Of a DNA stretch of 46,804 nucleotides, positions 39,154-46,804 are shown piece by piece. The number at the start of each line of letters is the position of its first letter. Positions within the stretch are counted from its first letter, which is position 1. The stretch lies in assembly GCA_902622655.1 (NCBI GenBank), contig CACNQY010000007.1, forward strand, positions 1-46,804. Direction: 5' to 3'. The notes under the pieces were generated by a model. The model saw nothing but the letters and a program-made list of their open reading frames with translations, did no database searches and had not been told where the DNA came from. The position numbers and the translations under genes were made by a program. The stretch is from an uncultured Pelagibacteraceae bacterium. Its GTDB lineage: Bacteria; Pseudomonadota; Alphaproteobacteria; Pelagibacterales; Pelagibacteraceae.

Positions 39154-39429
39154 TTACTTTTGCATATTTTTTGCAGATTTAATTACATTAGCTATTCCTG
39201 CAATTACACCTACAAAAAAAAATATTAATATAAACCAGGGTTTAGTACCAAAGGTCTTGTCAAAAATAAACCCAATAATTGTCCCTACAGCAACCGCAGA
39301 GACTAGTTCTGTGCTTAATTTGAAGGCAGTTCCAATTGGAGAAGGGTTGTTTTTCTTATTATGGAGATTTTTTTTTAAAATCTTGTTTTTTGCAATCTCT
39401 AAGCGAGTTTTAAAAGGGTCTTTTGACAT
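39154..39429 (-). CDS. atpI: ATP synthase accessory protein AtpI
   Basis: The 91-residue protein has a basic N-terminus and two hydrophobic helices, the first ELVSAVAVGTIIGFIFD and the second PWFILIFFFVGVIAGIANVI. This is the AtpI/gene-1 layout; such proteins help c-ring assembly or Mg uptake. It is the first Fo gene, nine bases after smc. Confidence 0.93.
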   Translation of the reverse strand: MSKDPFKTRLEIAKNKILKKNLHNKKNNPSPIGTAFKLSTELVSAVAVGTIIGFIFDKTFGTKPWFILIFFFVGVIAGIANVIKSAKNMQK

Positions 39430-39438
39430 TTATTTACT

Positions 39439-42012
39439 TTAAGCAACCATACTCTCTGCTTTTTGTAAATCAACAGCAACAAGCTGGCTAATCCCTTTTT
39501 GTGGCATAGTTACACCATAAAGTCTGTTCATTTTCGACATTGTCAATGCATGATGGGTAACAATAATAAATTTAGTGTTAGTAATTTTAATTAGTTCCTC
39601 AAGCAGATTACAAAATCTTGTTACGTTGGCATCATCTAATGGCGCATCAACTTCATCTAATACACAAATTGGAGAAGGGTTTGTTAAAAATACTGCAAAT
39701 ATTAAAGACAGAGCAGTTAATGCTTGCTCACCACCAGAAAGCAAAGTTATTGATTGAAGTCTTTTTCCAGGAGGACTAACCAACATCTCTAAACCTGCTT
39801 CCAGAGGATCATCTGAGTCAACTAATTCAAGTTTAGCGCTTCCACCGTTAAAAAGCTTTGTATAAACTTCATTAAATTTTCTATTAACTTTTTCAAAAGC
39901 TTCAACCAATCTTTCCCTTCCTTTTTGATTGAGCTCATTAATACTATCTTTTAGTTTTATGATAGCAGACACTAGATCCGCACGATCTTGTTCCATTTTT
40001 TTTATTTCTTCTTCGTATTTACTTGTTTCTTCATCTGCTTTAAGATTCACAGATCCTAATTTTTCTCTTGCTTGTTTTTTCTTATCTAACACATCCTCTT
40101 GATCAACAGAGTTTGGGAGTTCCTCAATTCCGTTCAAGTTTGAATTCTCTAAAATATTATTTTCATTTAAGCTTAATTCAGAACCAATTCTGTCAAGTAA
40201 ATCGCTTTTTCTCTTTTGGAGACCTTCAATAGTTGCACTCGAACTTGCTTTTCTCTCCCTGATTTGAATTGACTTTTCTTGAACTTCATTTAATTGAAAT
40301 CTTAAATTTTCGATATTTTTATCTGTTTCTTCTATAATAGATTCGTTATCAATTTTTTCTTTATCAGAAATTCTTAAATTTTCGGTAATTTGACCTTTTT
40401 TTTCTGCTTGAAGTCTAGGTTGATTTTCTAATTCACTTAATTGTTTTGAAAATTTATCTTTTCTTTGCGTTAATTCATTTACCATTTTTTCTGAGTTAGA
40501 TAGTAAATTTTTCCAACTATCGATCTCTGTTTCAATAGTTTTAATTCTTTCATTTCTTTTTATTGATTCATTTTTAATTGATTGATTTTTACTGTATGCA
40601 TCTGCATATTTTTCTTGCAGGACCTTTATATTTTGTGATTTTTCATTCACACCTAGTAATTCATTTCTAGATCTTTCATTTTTTAAATCATTTAAAAAAT
40701 TATCTAGTTCCATATTACATCTGTCTAGAAGTGTCGATGCTTGATTTATTTCATTATTATCTATTAATTCTTTTACCCTAGATATTGTATTTTTAACGTT
40801 TTTTATTGGACCAATACCTATATTAATGTTTTCTTCTGCTAAATTATTTATCAACTCATCAACTGCTTTTTGCTCTTTTATAAGATTATCTTTTGCGCTT
40901 TCTAGTTCTTCATTTGAAAGTTTTTCAGTTTCAAAATACTTTGAGTCAGTCTCGATTAATTCATTTTTTTCTTCTTTCAATCTTTTTTCATTTGAATTTG
41001 CATCTATAATTATTCCTTTTTCTCGGGCTATGTCTTCATCAAGGGTTTGTATTGATTTTTTTATGCTTTCAATTTCATCTTGAGTTCTTGTATTTTCTTC
41101 ATCTAGGCTTTGAAGCTCTAAATTAAGTCTTTGAATTTTAGACAAATTCTCTATATTTTTCTCTCTTAAAGGAGCCACTTTATCTGTACATAATTTTATT
41201 GAATTTTCTAATTCTGATATTTTGTTATTAAATCCCTCAACTTCACCTTCAGCCTCAGTGTTAATTTCATTTTCTATTCTGATTTCTTTATCTATTTCTA
41301 ATAGCTTTAAATAGTATAACCCTGCTTCAATTTTTTTAATTTCCTCTGACATGATTTTATATCTTGTTGCTTCTTCTGCTTGCTTTTGAAGATTAGAAAG
41401 CTGCTTCTCTTGTTGTCGTCTAAGTTCGTCAGCTCTTTTCAAATTATTTTCAGCCGCTCCCAATCTTAGCTCAGCCTCGTGTCTTCTAACATGTAAACCT
41501 GAAATTCCAGCAGCCTCTTCTAAAATTGCTCTTCTATCTGTTGGCTTGGCAGTAACAAGTGCACCTATTCTTCCTTGACTAATCATTGATGGAGAATGTG
41601 CACCCGTGGATAAATCAGCAAAAAACATTTGCGCATCTCTTGCTCTAACTTCTTTATCATTAATATAAAACTTTGATCCTTTATCCTTTTCAATTTTTCT
41701 TCTGACTAGAATCTGTTCTAATTCCCTGTATTGAACTGGTCCTTCTTTATCGCTATTTTCAACTTCGATAGAGACTTCAGCAATATTTTTTGAAGCTTTA
41801 TTTGAAGTTCCTGAGAATATAACATCTTCCATGCCAGAGCCACGCATACTTTTTGCAGAGGTTTCTCCCATTACCCATCTTAAAGATTCTACAATGTTAG
41901 ATTTACCGCAACCGTTAGGACCAACTATACCAGTTAGCCCATCTTCAATTAAGAAATTGGTTTTTTCAGCAAATGATTTAAACCCATTTAATTGGATTTT
42001 TTTAAACTCCAT
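39439..42012 (-). CDS. smc: SMC family chromosome-segregation ATPase, unusually short
   Basis: The 857-residue protein has the SMC head halves at its two ends: Walker A GIVGPNGCGKSNIVESLRW near residue 30, the signature LLSGGEQALTALSLIFAVF near 757 and Walker B PICVLDEVDAPLDDANV near 790. Between them lie two charged coiled-coil arms. Bacterial SMC is usually about 1,150-1,190 residues with a globular Gly-rich hinge in the middle; here the centre (about residues 385-445, INIGIGPIKNVKN and following) shows no hinge-like Gly-rich interface. It is followed by the atp genes and preceded by a DsbA-like gene eight bases away. Confidence 0.93.
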   Translation of the reverse strand: MEFKKIQLNGFKSFAEKTNFLIEDGLTGIVGPNGCGKSNIVESLRWVMGETSAKSMRGSGMEDVIFSGTSNKASKNIAEVSIEVENSDKEGPVQYRELEQILVRRKIEKDKGSKFYINDKEVRARDAQMFFADLSTGAHSPSMISQGRIGALVTAKPTDRRAILEEAAGISGLHVRRHEAELRLGAAENNLKRADELRRQQEKQLSNLQKQAEEATRYKIMSEEIKKIEAGLYYLKLLEIDKEIRIENEINTEAEGEVEGFNNKISELENSIKLCTDKVAPLREKNIENLSKIQRLNLELQSLDEENTRTQDEIESIKKSIQTLDEDIAREKGIIIDANSNEKRLKEEKNELIETDSKYFETEKLSNEELESAKDNLIKEQKAVDELINNLAEENINIGIGPIKNVKNTISRVKELIDNNEINQASTLLDRCNMELDNFLNDLKNERSRNELLGVNEKSQNIKVLQEKYADAYSKNQSIKNESIKRNERIKTIETEIDSWKNLLSNSEKMVNELTQRKDKFSKQLSELENQPRLQAEKKGQITENLRISDKEKIDNESIIEETDKNIENLRFQLNEVQEKSIQIRERKASSSATIEGLQKRKSDLLDRIGSELSLNENNILENSNLNGIEELPNSVDQEDVLDKKKQAREKLGSVNLKADEETSKYEEEIKKMEQDRADLVSAIIKLKDSINELNQKGRERLVEAFEKVNRKFNEVYTKLFNGGSAKLELVDSDDPLEAGLEMLVSPPGKRLQSITLLSGGEQALTALSLIFAVFLTNPSPICVLDEVDAPLDDANVTRFCNLLEELIKITNTKFIIVTHHALTMSKMNRLYGVTMPQKGISQLVAVDLQKAESMVA

Positions 42013-42020
42013 GAGTAAAC

Positions 42021-42599
42021 TTATATCAGTTTTTCCAGAGCTTTTTTCAAATTTTTATAATTTAAAGTTTTTTCAAACTTTTCGTTATTAATTATTATCG
42101 TAGGAGTAGCATTCACTTTAAAATTTTTTGCCCCATCGATTCGGTCATTTAAAACAAAATCCTCAATTTCTTTATCATTTATACAAGTTTTAAAATCGAC
42201 CTCAAAACCCTCTTTTTTCAAAAATGCTTCCAAATTTTTATTAGCTTCATCAACTGTGCTTCCCTTCACCCATTTTTGTTGATTTGCATATAAGCTTTCT
42301 AATATTTCAGAATTTCCATCATTTTTACATTGAGCAATCTTAGAGGCATTAAAAGCAGCAATATCTAGTGGAAAATGTCTAAATTCAATTTTTGCCAGCC
42401 CAGTGTCTATGTATTCTTTTTTTAGTTGTGGGAAAACATCTATATGGAAACTTGCACAATGACTGCAAGTCATAGACTCAAAGGCAATTATTGATATTCT
42501 GGCATCAGGATTTCCAACAGTTATTCTTTTTATTTCATCTGAATTACTATTTGTGAAAACACTGAGGAATAAGAATAAAATTAAACTTATTTTTTTCAT
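42021..42599 (-). CDS. DsbA family periplasmic thiol-disulfide protein
   Basis: The 192-residue precursor has a signal peptide of about 20 residues (KKISLILFLFLSVF) and a thioredoxin-fold domain with the CxxC site ESMTCSHCASFHID near residues 44-57. A cis-Pro segment is seen in NATPTIIINNEKF near 170. It resembles the DsbA/BdbD-like proteins that oxidise periplasmic cysteines, with roles that could include cytochrome or oxidase maturation; the exact partner is unknown. It overlaps the DUF721 gene by four bases. Confidence 0.92.
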   Translation of the reverse strand: MKKISLILFLFLSVFTNSNSDEIKRITVGNPDARISIIAFESMTCSHCASFHIDVFPQLKKEYIDTGLAKIEFRHFPLDIAAFNASKIAQCKNDGNSEILESLYANQQKWVKGSTVDEANKNLEAFLKKEGFEVDFKTCINDKEIEDFVLNDRIDGAKNFKVNATPTIIINNEKFEKTLNYKNLKKALEKLI

Positions 42600-43084
42600 T
42601 TTTCTTTAAAGACTTTTGTTAATTCAATTAATGACTTTTTAATTTTTTCATTTTTAACATCATTAATTTTATTTTTATATTTATTAATTGCCACATTCTT
42701 ATTTATTTTCTTAATTTCTGGAGTAATTTCTTGCTCATCATCAAAACTGACTAATTTTAATTTTTCCACAACAGAATATCCAAAAAAATTATTCATTTTA
42801 TCTATTATATCTTTTTTTGAATATTCCATATCAATCTCATGACCTCTTTTAACCATTATCACAAGAGTGCTAACCCCAAATTTATTAGAATTTTTGAATT
42901 TTTTTGGATAACAAACTTTAAAAAGTTCAACCCCCACTATGTATTTCCAATTATTTAGTGTTTCAGAATAAATATGGCCTTTTTTATATATAATCTTTTT
43001 CACGTTTTTTGGCAAAGTGTCTTTAAAAGATCTTAGGCCTTGAATGGATTGACTTCTCTGCTTAGTATTATTTTTAAATTGCAT
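42596..43084 (-). CDS. DUF721 (DciA-like) protein
   Basis: This 162-residue protein has the DUF721 core: LNNWKYIVGVELFKVCYPKKF near residues 43-63 and a second block ending DKMNNFFGYSVVEKLKLV near 110. Proteins of this family include DciA, which helps load the replicative helicase DnaB in bacteria lacking DnaC. The Lys/Asn-rich C-terminus has no known motif. Its ATG abuts that of mutY on the other strand (CATATG at 43082-43087), so its promoter must lie in the mutY gene. Confidence 0.8.
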   Translation of the reverse strand: MQFKNNTKQRSQSIQGLRSFKDTLPKNVKKIIYKKGHIYSETLNNWKYIVGVELFKVCYPKKFKNSNKFGVSTLVIMVKRGHEIDMEYSKKDIIDKMNNFFGYSVVEKLKLVSFDDEQEITPEIKKINKNVAINKYKNKINDVKNEKIKKSLIELTKVFKEK

Positions 43085-44068
43085 ATGAATAATCAGATAA
43101 TAACAAATAAAATTCTTAATTGGTACGATATTAACAAGAGATCTTTGCCTTGGAGAAAAAAGGTTTCAAGTAGAAAAAAACAATATTACACTTTAGTTAG
43201 TGAGTTTATGTTGCAACAAACTCAGGTTTCTACCGTAATTCCTTATTTTAATAAATTTATTAAAAATATTCCTGACCTCGAAACTTTAGCAAATTTTGAT
43301 GATCATAAATTGGTAAAATTCTGGGAAGGACTTGGGTATTACTCTAGGGTAAGGAATTTAAAAAAAACAGCTCAAGTTGTAATCAAAGACTTCAATAAAA
43401 ATATACCAAGTAATTTTTCAGAATTAAAGTCTTTGCCTGGAATTGGTGATTACACAGCTAGCGCAATTTCAGCAATTGCTTTTAATAAACCTTATATTCC
43501 TTTAGATGGAAATATTGAGAGAGTTCTCAAAAGGTATTTGTACTTAAAAAAAGAATATCAAATTACAAAAGAAAACTTACAAGAAGAAAAAAAAATCTTT
43601 GGTTTGACTAACAGATCTAGTGATTATGCTCAAGCATTGATGGAATTAGGAGCATTAATATGCAAACCTATTAATCCAAATTGTGATCAATGTCCAATCT
43701 CAGCTAAATGCATATCCCTTAAAAGGAAAGATTTTGTTTTAAATAAAACAAAGAAAAAAAATAAAGACAAGTACTATCTACTTAAAGTTTTTAAAAAAAA
43801 TCAAAAATACTTATTAATTAAGAATACTGAATTTAATTTTTTAAAAAATTTTGATATTTTTCCTATGAAAGAAGTAATTAAACCAAAAAATTTTAATAAG
43901 GATCTAAATATCAAATTATCAAATATGAATATGAATATTAAAATAGAATATAATAATATAGCTAAATCAGTAACCACACAAAATTGGATAGATCCTAAAA
44001 ATTTACATAACTACACTTTACCGTCATTTACAAAAAAGATTGTAAATTATCTAGAAAATCATAAATGA
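43085..44068 (+). CDS. mutY: A/G-specific adenine glycosylase
   Basis: MutY removes adenine mispaired with 8-oxoguanine. The 327-residue protein has the helix-hairpin-helix LKSLPGIGDYTASAISAIAF near residues 112-131 followed by the catalytic Asp in PLDGNIERVLKRYL, an N-terminal FMLQQTQVSTVIPYF, and the iron-sulfur loop CKPINPNCDQCPISAKC (spacing 6, 2 and 5) near 195-211. The ATG at 43085 is preferred, though an ATG at 43040 inside the DUF721 gene is in frame. It overlaps the monooxygenase gene by four bases. Confidence 0.96.
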   Translation: MNNQIITNKILNWYDINKRSLPWRKKVSSRKKQYYTLVSEFMLQQTQVSTVIPYFNKFIKNIPDLETLANFDDHKLVKFWEGLGYYSRVRNLKKTAQVVIKDFNKNIPSNFSELKSLPGIGDYTASAISAIAFNKPYIPLDGNIERVLKRYLYLKKEYQITKENLQEEKKIFGLTNRSSDYAQALMELGALICKPINPNCDQCPISAKCISLKRKDFVLNKTKKKNKDKYYLLKVFKKNQKYLLIKNTEFNFLKNFDIFPMKEVIKPKNFNKDLNIKLSNMNMNIKIEYNNIAKSVTTQNWIDPKNLHNYTLPSFTKKIVNYLENHK

Positions 44069-45210
44069 AAAATATCGCAATTATAGGAGCGGGTATTTCA
44101 GGTTTATATTTAGCTAATTTATTCAAAAATAATAAAAACTATAAAGTCACAATTTATGAAAAAAAAAATTCAATCGAAATTAATGAGGGATATGGAATAC
44201 AGTTATCAGTAAATAGTGTAAAGCTCTTAAATCAAATAGGCTTTAATTCTTTAACAGATGAGGAAAAGTTTCATCCAAAGAAAATTGATTTTTATGATCT
44301 AAAAAATTCAAAAAAAATTTGTGATTTAGAAATTTTAAAATTTAATTTAGAAAATTGCAAATATACAGCATTAAAAAGATCAAAATTGCTTCAGTTTTTG
44401 GTAGATAGACTTGGAAATGAAATAATCAAATATAATTATAGTATTAATCAAATAGAATATGGAAAAGATACTACAAATCTAACATTTGATAATGGTGATA
44501 AAAAAACATGTGATTATTTAATTATTTCTGACGGGGTATTTTCCAAAGGTAAGTCACTAATTTCAGAAAATAATTCAAATGCAATTTATAATAATTCTAT
44601 TGCTATTAGGGGTAATATTCCTAAAGAAAATCTTCAAAAAATAAGCGATGTAAATGTCTCATTATTTTTAGGATCAGATTTTCACTACGTAGTTTATCCT
44701 TTAAATAAAGATGAGAATTTAAATTTTATTGGAATATTAAAACACAAATTAAATCCGAATGAGCAAAAAAATCACAAACTTTTTGATGAAAATCATTTCA
44801 TAGAAAATATTAAAAACCAATTATCTCAAAAAATTCCCCTAAAGATTTTTGAAAAAATTCAAAATATTAAATTATTTCCAGTTTTCGTAAGTAAAAACTT
44901 TTTTAAACCACCAAATAACACATTTTTAGTAGGCGATGCTTTTTTTGCATTTCCTCCTTCATTTGCCCAGGGTGCTTCACAATCAATTGAAGGAGCTCAC
45001 GAGTTATATGAAAGTATATTAAATAATAATAATTTTTTTAATATTAGATCAAAAAGAGTAAAAATGATTAATCGTAGATCTAATTTTAATCAATTTGCTT
45101 TTCATTTGTCTAATCCTGTAATGATTTTTTTTAGAAATATTTTAATGAAATATTTAGTTAAAAATGAAAATTTTTTAGAAAGTTATTTAGGTAAAATTTA
45201 TAAAAATTAG
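44065..45210 (+). CDS. FAD-dependent aromatic-ring monooxygenase family protein
   Basis: The 381-residue flavoprotein begins with the FAD site NIAIIGAGISGLYLANLF, has a middle motif CDYLIISDGVFSKGKSLI near residue 150-170 (the DG motif of flavin hydroxylases), and the late FLVGDAFFAFPPSFAQGASQ near 290-310. That is the pattern of class A monooxygenases such as UbiH/UbiI and salicylate-type hydroxylases. The substrate cannot be told; a role in ubiquinone hydroxylation is possible but unproven. It is coupled to mutY by ATGA and shares TTAG with the ccrM stop. Confidence 0.85.
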   Translation: MKNIAIIGAGISGLYLANLFKNNKNYKVTIYEKKNSIEINEGYGIQLSVNSVKLLNQIGFNSLTDEEKFHPKKIDFYDLKNSKKICDLEILKFNLENCKYTALKRSKLLQFLVDRLGNEIIKYNYSINQIEYGKDTTNLTFDNGDKKTCDYLIISDGVFSKGKSLISENNSNAIYNNSIAIRGNIPKENLQKISDVNVSLFLGSDFHYVVYPLNKDENLNFIGILKHKLNPNEQKNHKLFDENHFIENIKNQLSQKIPLKIFEKIQNIKLFPVFVSKNFFKPPNNTFLVGDAFFAFPPSFAQGASQSIEGAHELYESILNNNNFFNIRSKRVKMINRRSNFNQFAFHLSNPVMIFFRNILMKYLVKNENFLESYLGKIYKN

Positions 45211-46277
45211 TTTTTAGAAATTAATCTTTGTCTTAGATAATCTATTGGATAAGTTCGTCCATTTATATCACAGTGCCAAAAAGTCCATCCATTGCAACTT
45301 TCAGCTCCTAGAATAGCAGCAGCAACTTTGTGTATAGAACCCTCTGTTTGATTATGTTTTATACTACCATCGGCCATAATTCTGGCTGTTATTTTTTTCT
45401 TATTATCAAAAATATTAGTTCCAGGTTTTATTATTCCAAGCTCAACTAATGAACCAAAAGGAATTCTTGGTTTTGATCTATTATTTTTTAGCGTATCTAA
45501 CAAATCATCCTCAATAGTCTTTGTAATTTTTAAGCGTTGCTCAGCAACTTTAAAATAATTTTTTTCTTTTTCTATTCCGAAATAAATTCTTCCTAGTTTT
45601 TTTGCTACGGTCGCTGTTGTTCCTGATCCTAAAAAAGGATCAAGAATGAGGTCATTTTTATTAGATGTAGCTAGTAAAATCCTATGTAATAGTGCTTCTG
45701 GTTTTTGTGTGGAGTGAATTTTTTTTCCATCCTTTTTAAGTCTTTCAGATCCATTACATATTGGAAGATCCCAATTAGATCTCATTTGCAAATCGTCATT
45801 TAAACATTTTAAAGATTGATAATTGAATGTGTATTTCGATTTTTCACTTTTAGATGCCCATATTAAAGTTTCATGAGCGTTAGTAAAACGTGTTCCTCTA
45901 AAATTTGGCATCGGATTATTTTTATTCCAAATAACATCGTTTAAAATCCAGAAACCTAAATTTTGGATTGCTGTGCCAACTCTAAAAATATTATGGTAAC
46001 TTCCTATAACCCAAATTGCTCCATCTTTTTTTAAAATTCTTTTGCATTCACTAAGCCATTCATAAGTGAAATCATCATATTTTTTAAAATTTTCAAATTG
46101 ATCCCACTTATCATTTACTGCACTAACTTTTGATCTATCCGGTCTAGTTAATTCACTTTTTAATTGTAAGTTGTAAGGAGGGTCAGCAAAAATTAAATCA
46201 AAAGTTTCACGTGGAATTTTTTTTAATTCTTCGAGACTATCTCCATTAATTATTTTATTTTTGAAATCTGTTTTCAT
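45207..46277 (-). CDS. ccrM: Cell-cycle DNA adenine methyltransferase CcrM (GANTC)
   Basis: CcrM methylates the adenine in GANTC and times gene expression in the alphaproteobacterial cell cycle. The 356-residue length is standard. The catalytic IFADPPYNLQL is near residues 30-40 and the AdoMet motif LDPFLGSGTTATVAKKLGR near 215-233, the order of the beta class. The C-terminal domain IPFGSLVELGIIKPG and GSIHKVAAAILGAESCNGW is the CcrM-specific DNA-recognition part. It is downstream of rnhB, as in other alphaproteobacteria, but with its own promoter region carrying three GANTC sites. Confidence 0.98.
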   Translation of the reverse strand: MKTDFKNKIINGDSLEELKKIPRETFDLIFADPPYNLQLKSELTRPDRSKVSAVNDKWDQFENFKKYDDFTYEWLSECKRILKKDGAIWVIGSYHNIFRVGTAIQNLGFWILNDVIWNKNNPMPNFRGTRFTNAHETLIWASKSEKSKYTFNYQSLKCLNDDLQMRSNWDLPICNGSERLKKDGKKIHSTQKPEALLHRILLATSNKNDLILDPFLGSGTTATVAKKLGRIYFGIEKEKNYFKVAEQRLKITKTIEDDLLDTLKNNRSKPRIPFGSLVELGIIKPGTNIFDNKKKITARIMADGSIKHNQTEGSIHKVAAAILGAESCNGWTFWHCDINGRTYPIDYLRQRLISKN

Positions 46278-46289
46278 TTGTAAAAATTA

Positions 46290-46342
46290 ATTAGACTCCA
46301 AATGGATTCTACGGTCAACCTGAGATTGAAAAATTTAGATTC
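46290..46342 (-). promoter_or_regulatory. ccrM promoter with three GANTC sites
   Basis: The minus strand has TTGACC (46318-46313), a 17-base spacer and TCTAAT (46295-46290), each one base off the sigma-70 consensus. The expected start near 46283 leaves a leader of only about six bases before the ccrM ATG at 46277. GANTC sites lie at 46294-46298 (overlapping the -10 box), 46305-46309 (in the spacer) and 46338-46342 (upstream of the -35). In Caulobacter, GANTC methylation and GcrA control promoters of this design, so self-regulation is a reasonable inference. Confidence 0.65.
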
Positions 46343-46384
46343 GATTAGTGTTTAGAAGTTAGTAGGTAACTATATGTTGTGTGC

Positions 46385-46804
46385 TTATAAACGAGATATG
46401 GGTGAAAAAGTTCTTCTATGATATTTGGTAATACCCAGTTTTTTTAGAGCTTTTAAATGCTGTCTTGTACCGTATCCAAAGTTTTTATCCCAATCGTAAC
46501 CTTTATTTTTTTTTGATAAGGCGGTTATAAACTTATCCCTTGATACTTTTGCAATTATAGAAGCTGCAGAAATAGAGGGAACTTTTTTATCTCCTTTAAT
46601 AATTGATTTTAATTTATAATTTTCTAATTCTGGAGTTTTGTTTCCATCAATAAGAACGTGTGTTGGTTTTTTTTTAAGTTTTTTGATAGCTCTTTTCATA
46701 GCTAGCAAACTTGCTTGTAGAATATTCAGTTTTTCTATTTCTTTGACAGAAGCTTTGCCTATGGACCAAGTAGAATTTTTTTTTATGTATGTACATAGGT
46801 ACTC
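46385..46804 (-). CDS. rnhB: Ribonuclease HII (5' end missing)
   Basis: The frame is open to the right edge: beyond a TTG at 46708 it continues with EYLCTYIKKNSTWSIGKAS, so the start is outside the window and 139 residues are visible. The conserved blocks are HVLIDGNKTPEL and VPSISAASIIAKVSRDKFI, with two of the acidic metal ligands, and the end GTRQHLKALKKLGITKYHRR. The first active-site motif (DEAGRG) must lie beyond the edge. RNase HII removes misincorporated ribonucleotides and RNA primers. It is upstream of ccrM on the same strand. Confidence 0.95.
   Translation of the reverse strand, partial: EYLCTYIKKNSTWSIGKASVKEIEKLNILQASLLAMKRAIKKLKKKPTHVLIDGNKTPELENYKLKSIIKGDKKVPSISAASIIAKVSRDKFITALSKKNKGYDWDKNFGYGTRQHLKALKKLGITKYHRRTFSPISRL

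Noticed and set aside
46278..46384. Possible tRNA or small RNA in the rnhB-ccrM gap
   Set aside because: No cloverleaf, T-loop GTTCRA pattern or terminator is visible; the bases are better explained as a promoter with GANTC sites.
46385..46708. A complete short rnhB beginning at the TTG at 46708
   Set aside because: The same frame continues to the window edge with sequence typical of RNase HII, so the gene is cut by the window and not naturally short.

Overview
The window reads as part of the streamlined core chromosome of a SAR11-type marine alphaproteobacterium (Candidatus Pelagibacter or a close relative). The evidence is a very low GC content, Lys/Asn/Ile-rich proteins, gaps of only a few bases or overlaps at nearly every gene junction, alphaproteobacterial families (CcrM, DUF2093, BamF-like DUF3035, a paired b/b' ATP synthase stator, DciA-like DUF721) and a retinal-synthesis cluster (crtI-crtB-crtY-blh). 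I see no insertion sequence, prophage, CRISPR array, tRNA or rRNA, and no gene-free stretch longer than about 270 bases. The organism assignment is an inference from gene content, not from a search.

Layout. 1-4.5 kb: the end of a YczE-type membrane protein, then typA, a 38-codon basic ORF, a strong hairpin terminator and groES-groEL behind a heat-shock-like promoter, all leftward apart from yczE. 4.6-11.0 kb (rightward operon with overlapping ends): HAD hydrolase, ribF, ileS, lspA, a BamF-like lipoprotein and a short pgi. 11.0-18.7 kb (mostly leftward): rsmD-purD, a rightward DUF2093 gene, then the lipid A/Kdo group lpxL-like, lpxK, waaA, msbA, followed by ubiA. 18.7-22.3 kb: DUF2721, quinone oxidoreductase, pirin, DoxX, a 62-residue protein with a C-terminal CxxC, and a haloacid dehalogenase. 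22.3-30.4 kb (rightward): rsmE, then the aa3-type cytochrome oxidase and its assembly factors (coxB, coxA, ctaB, a 41-residue protein, ctaG, coxC, surf1), thrC and a peroxiredoxin.

30.4-43.1 kb is one unbroken leftward run of 15 genes. Read in transcription order it is DUF721, a DsbA-like protein, a short smc, the Fo half of ATP synthase (atpI, atpB, atpE, atpF', atpF), crtI, crtB, crtY, blh, ispH, thrB and rnhA. It places the last step of the MEP isoprenoid pathway and the route from phytoene to retinal directly behind the proton channel of ATP synthase. Retinal is the chromophore of proteorhodopsin; the opsin gene itself and crtE are not in the window. 43.1-46.8 kb: mutY and a flavin monooxygenase rightward, then ccrM and the truncated rnhB leftward. 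The ccrM promoter region holds three CcrM target sites (GANTC), one of them overlapping the predicted -10 box.

Most genes are recognisable housekeeping families. The points most worth a second look are the GANTC-laden ccrM promoter, the SMC with no visible hinge, the Fo/retinal gene run, the tiny gene nested between ctaB and ctaG, and the extreme compaction, with shared stop codons and abutting start codons.
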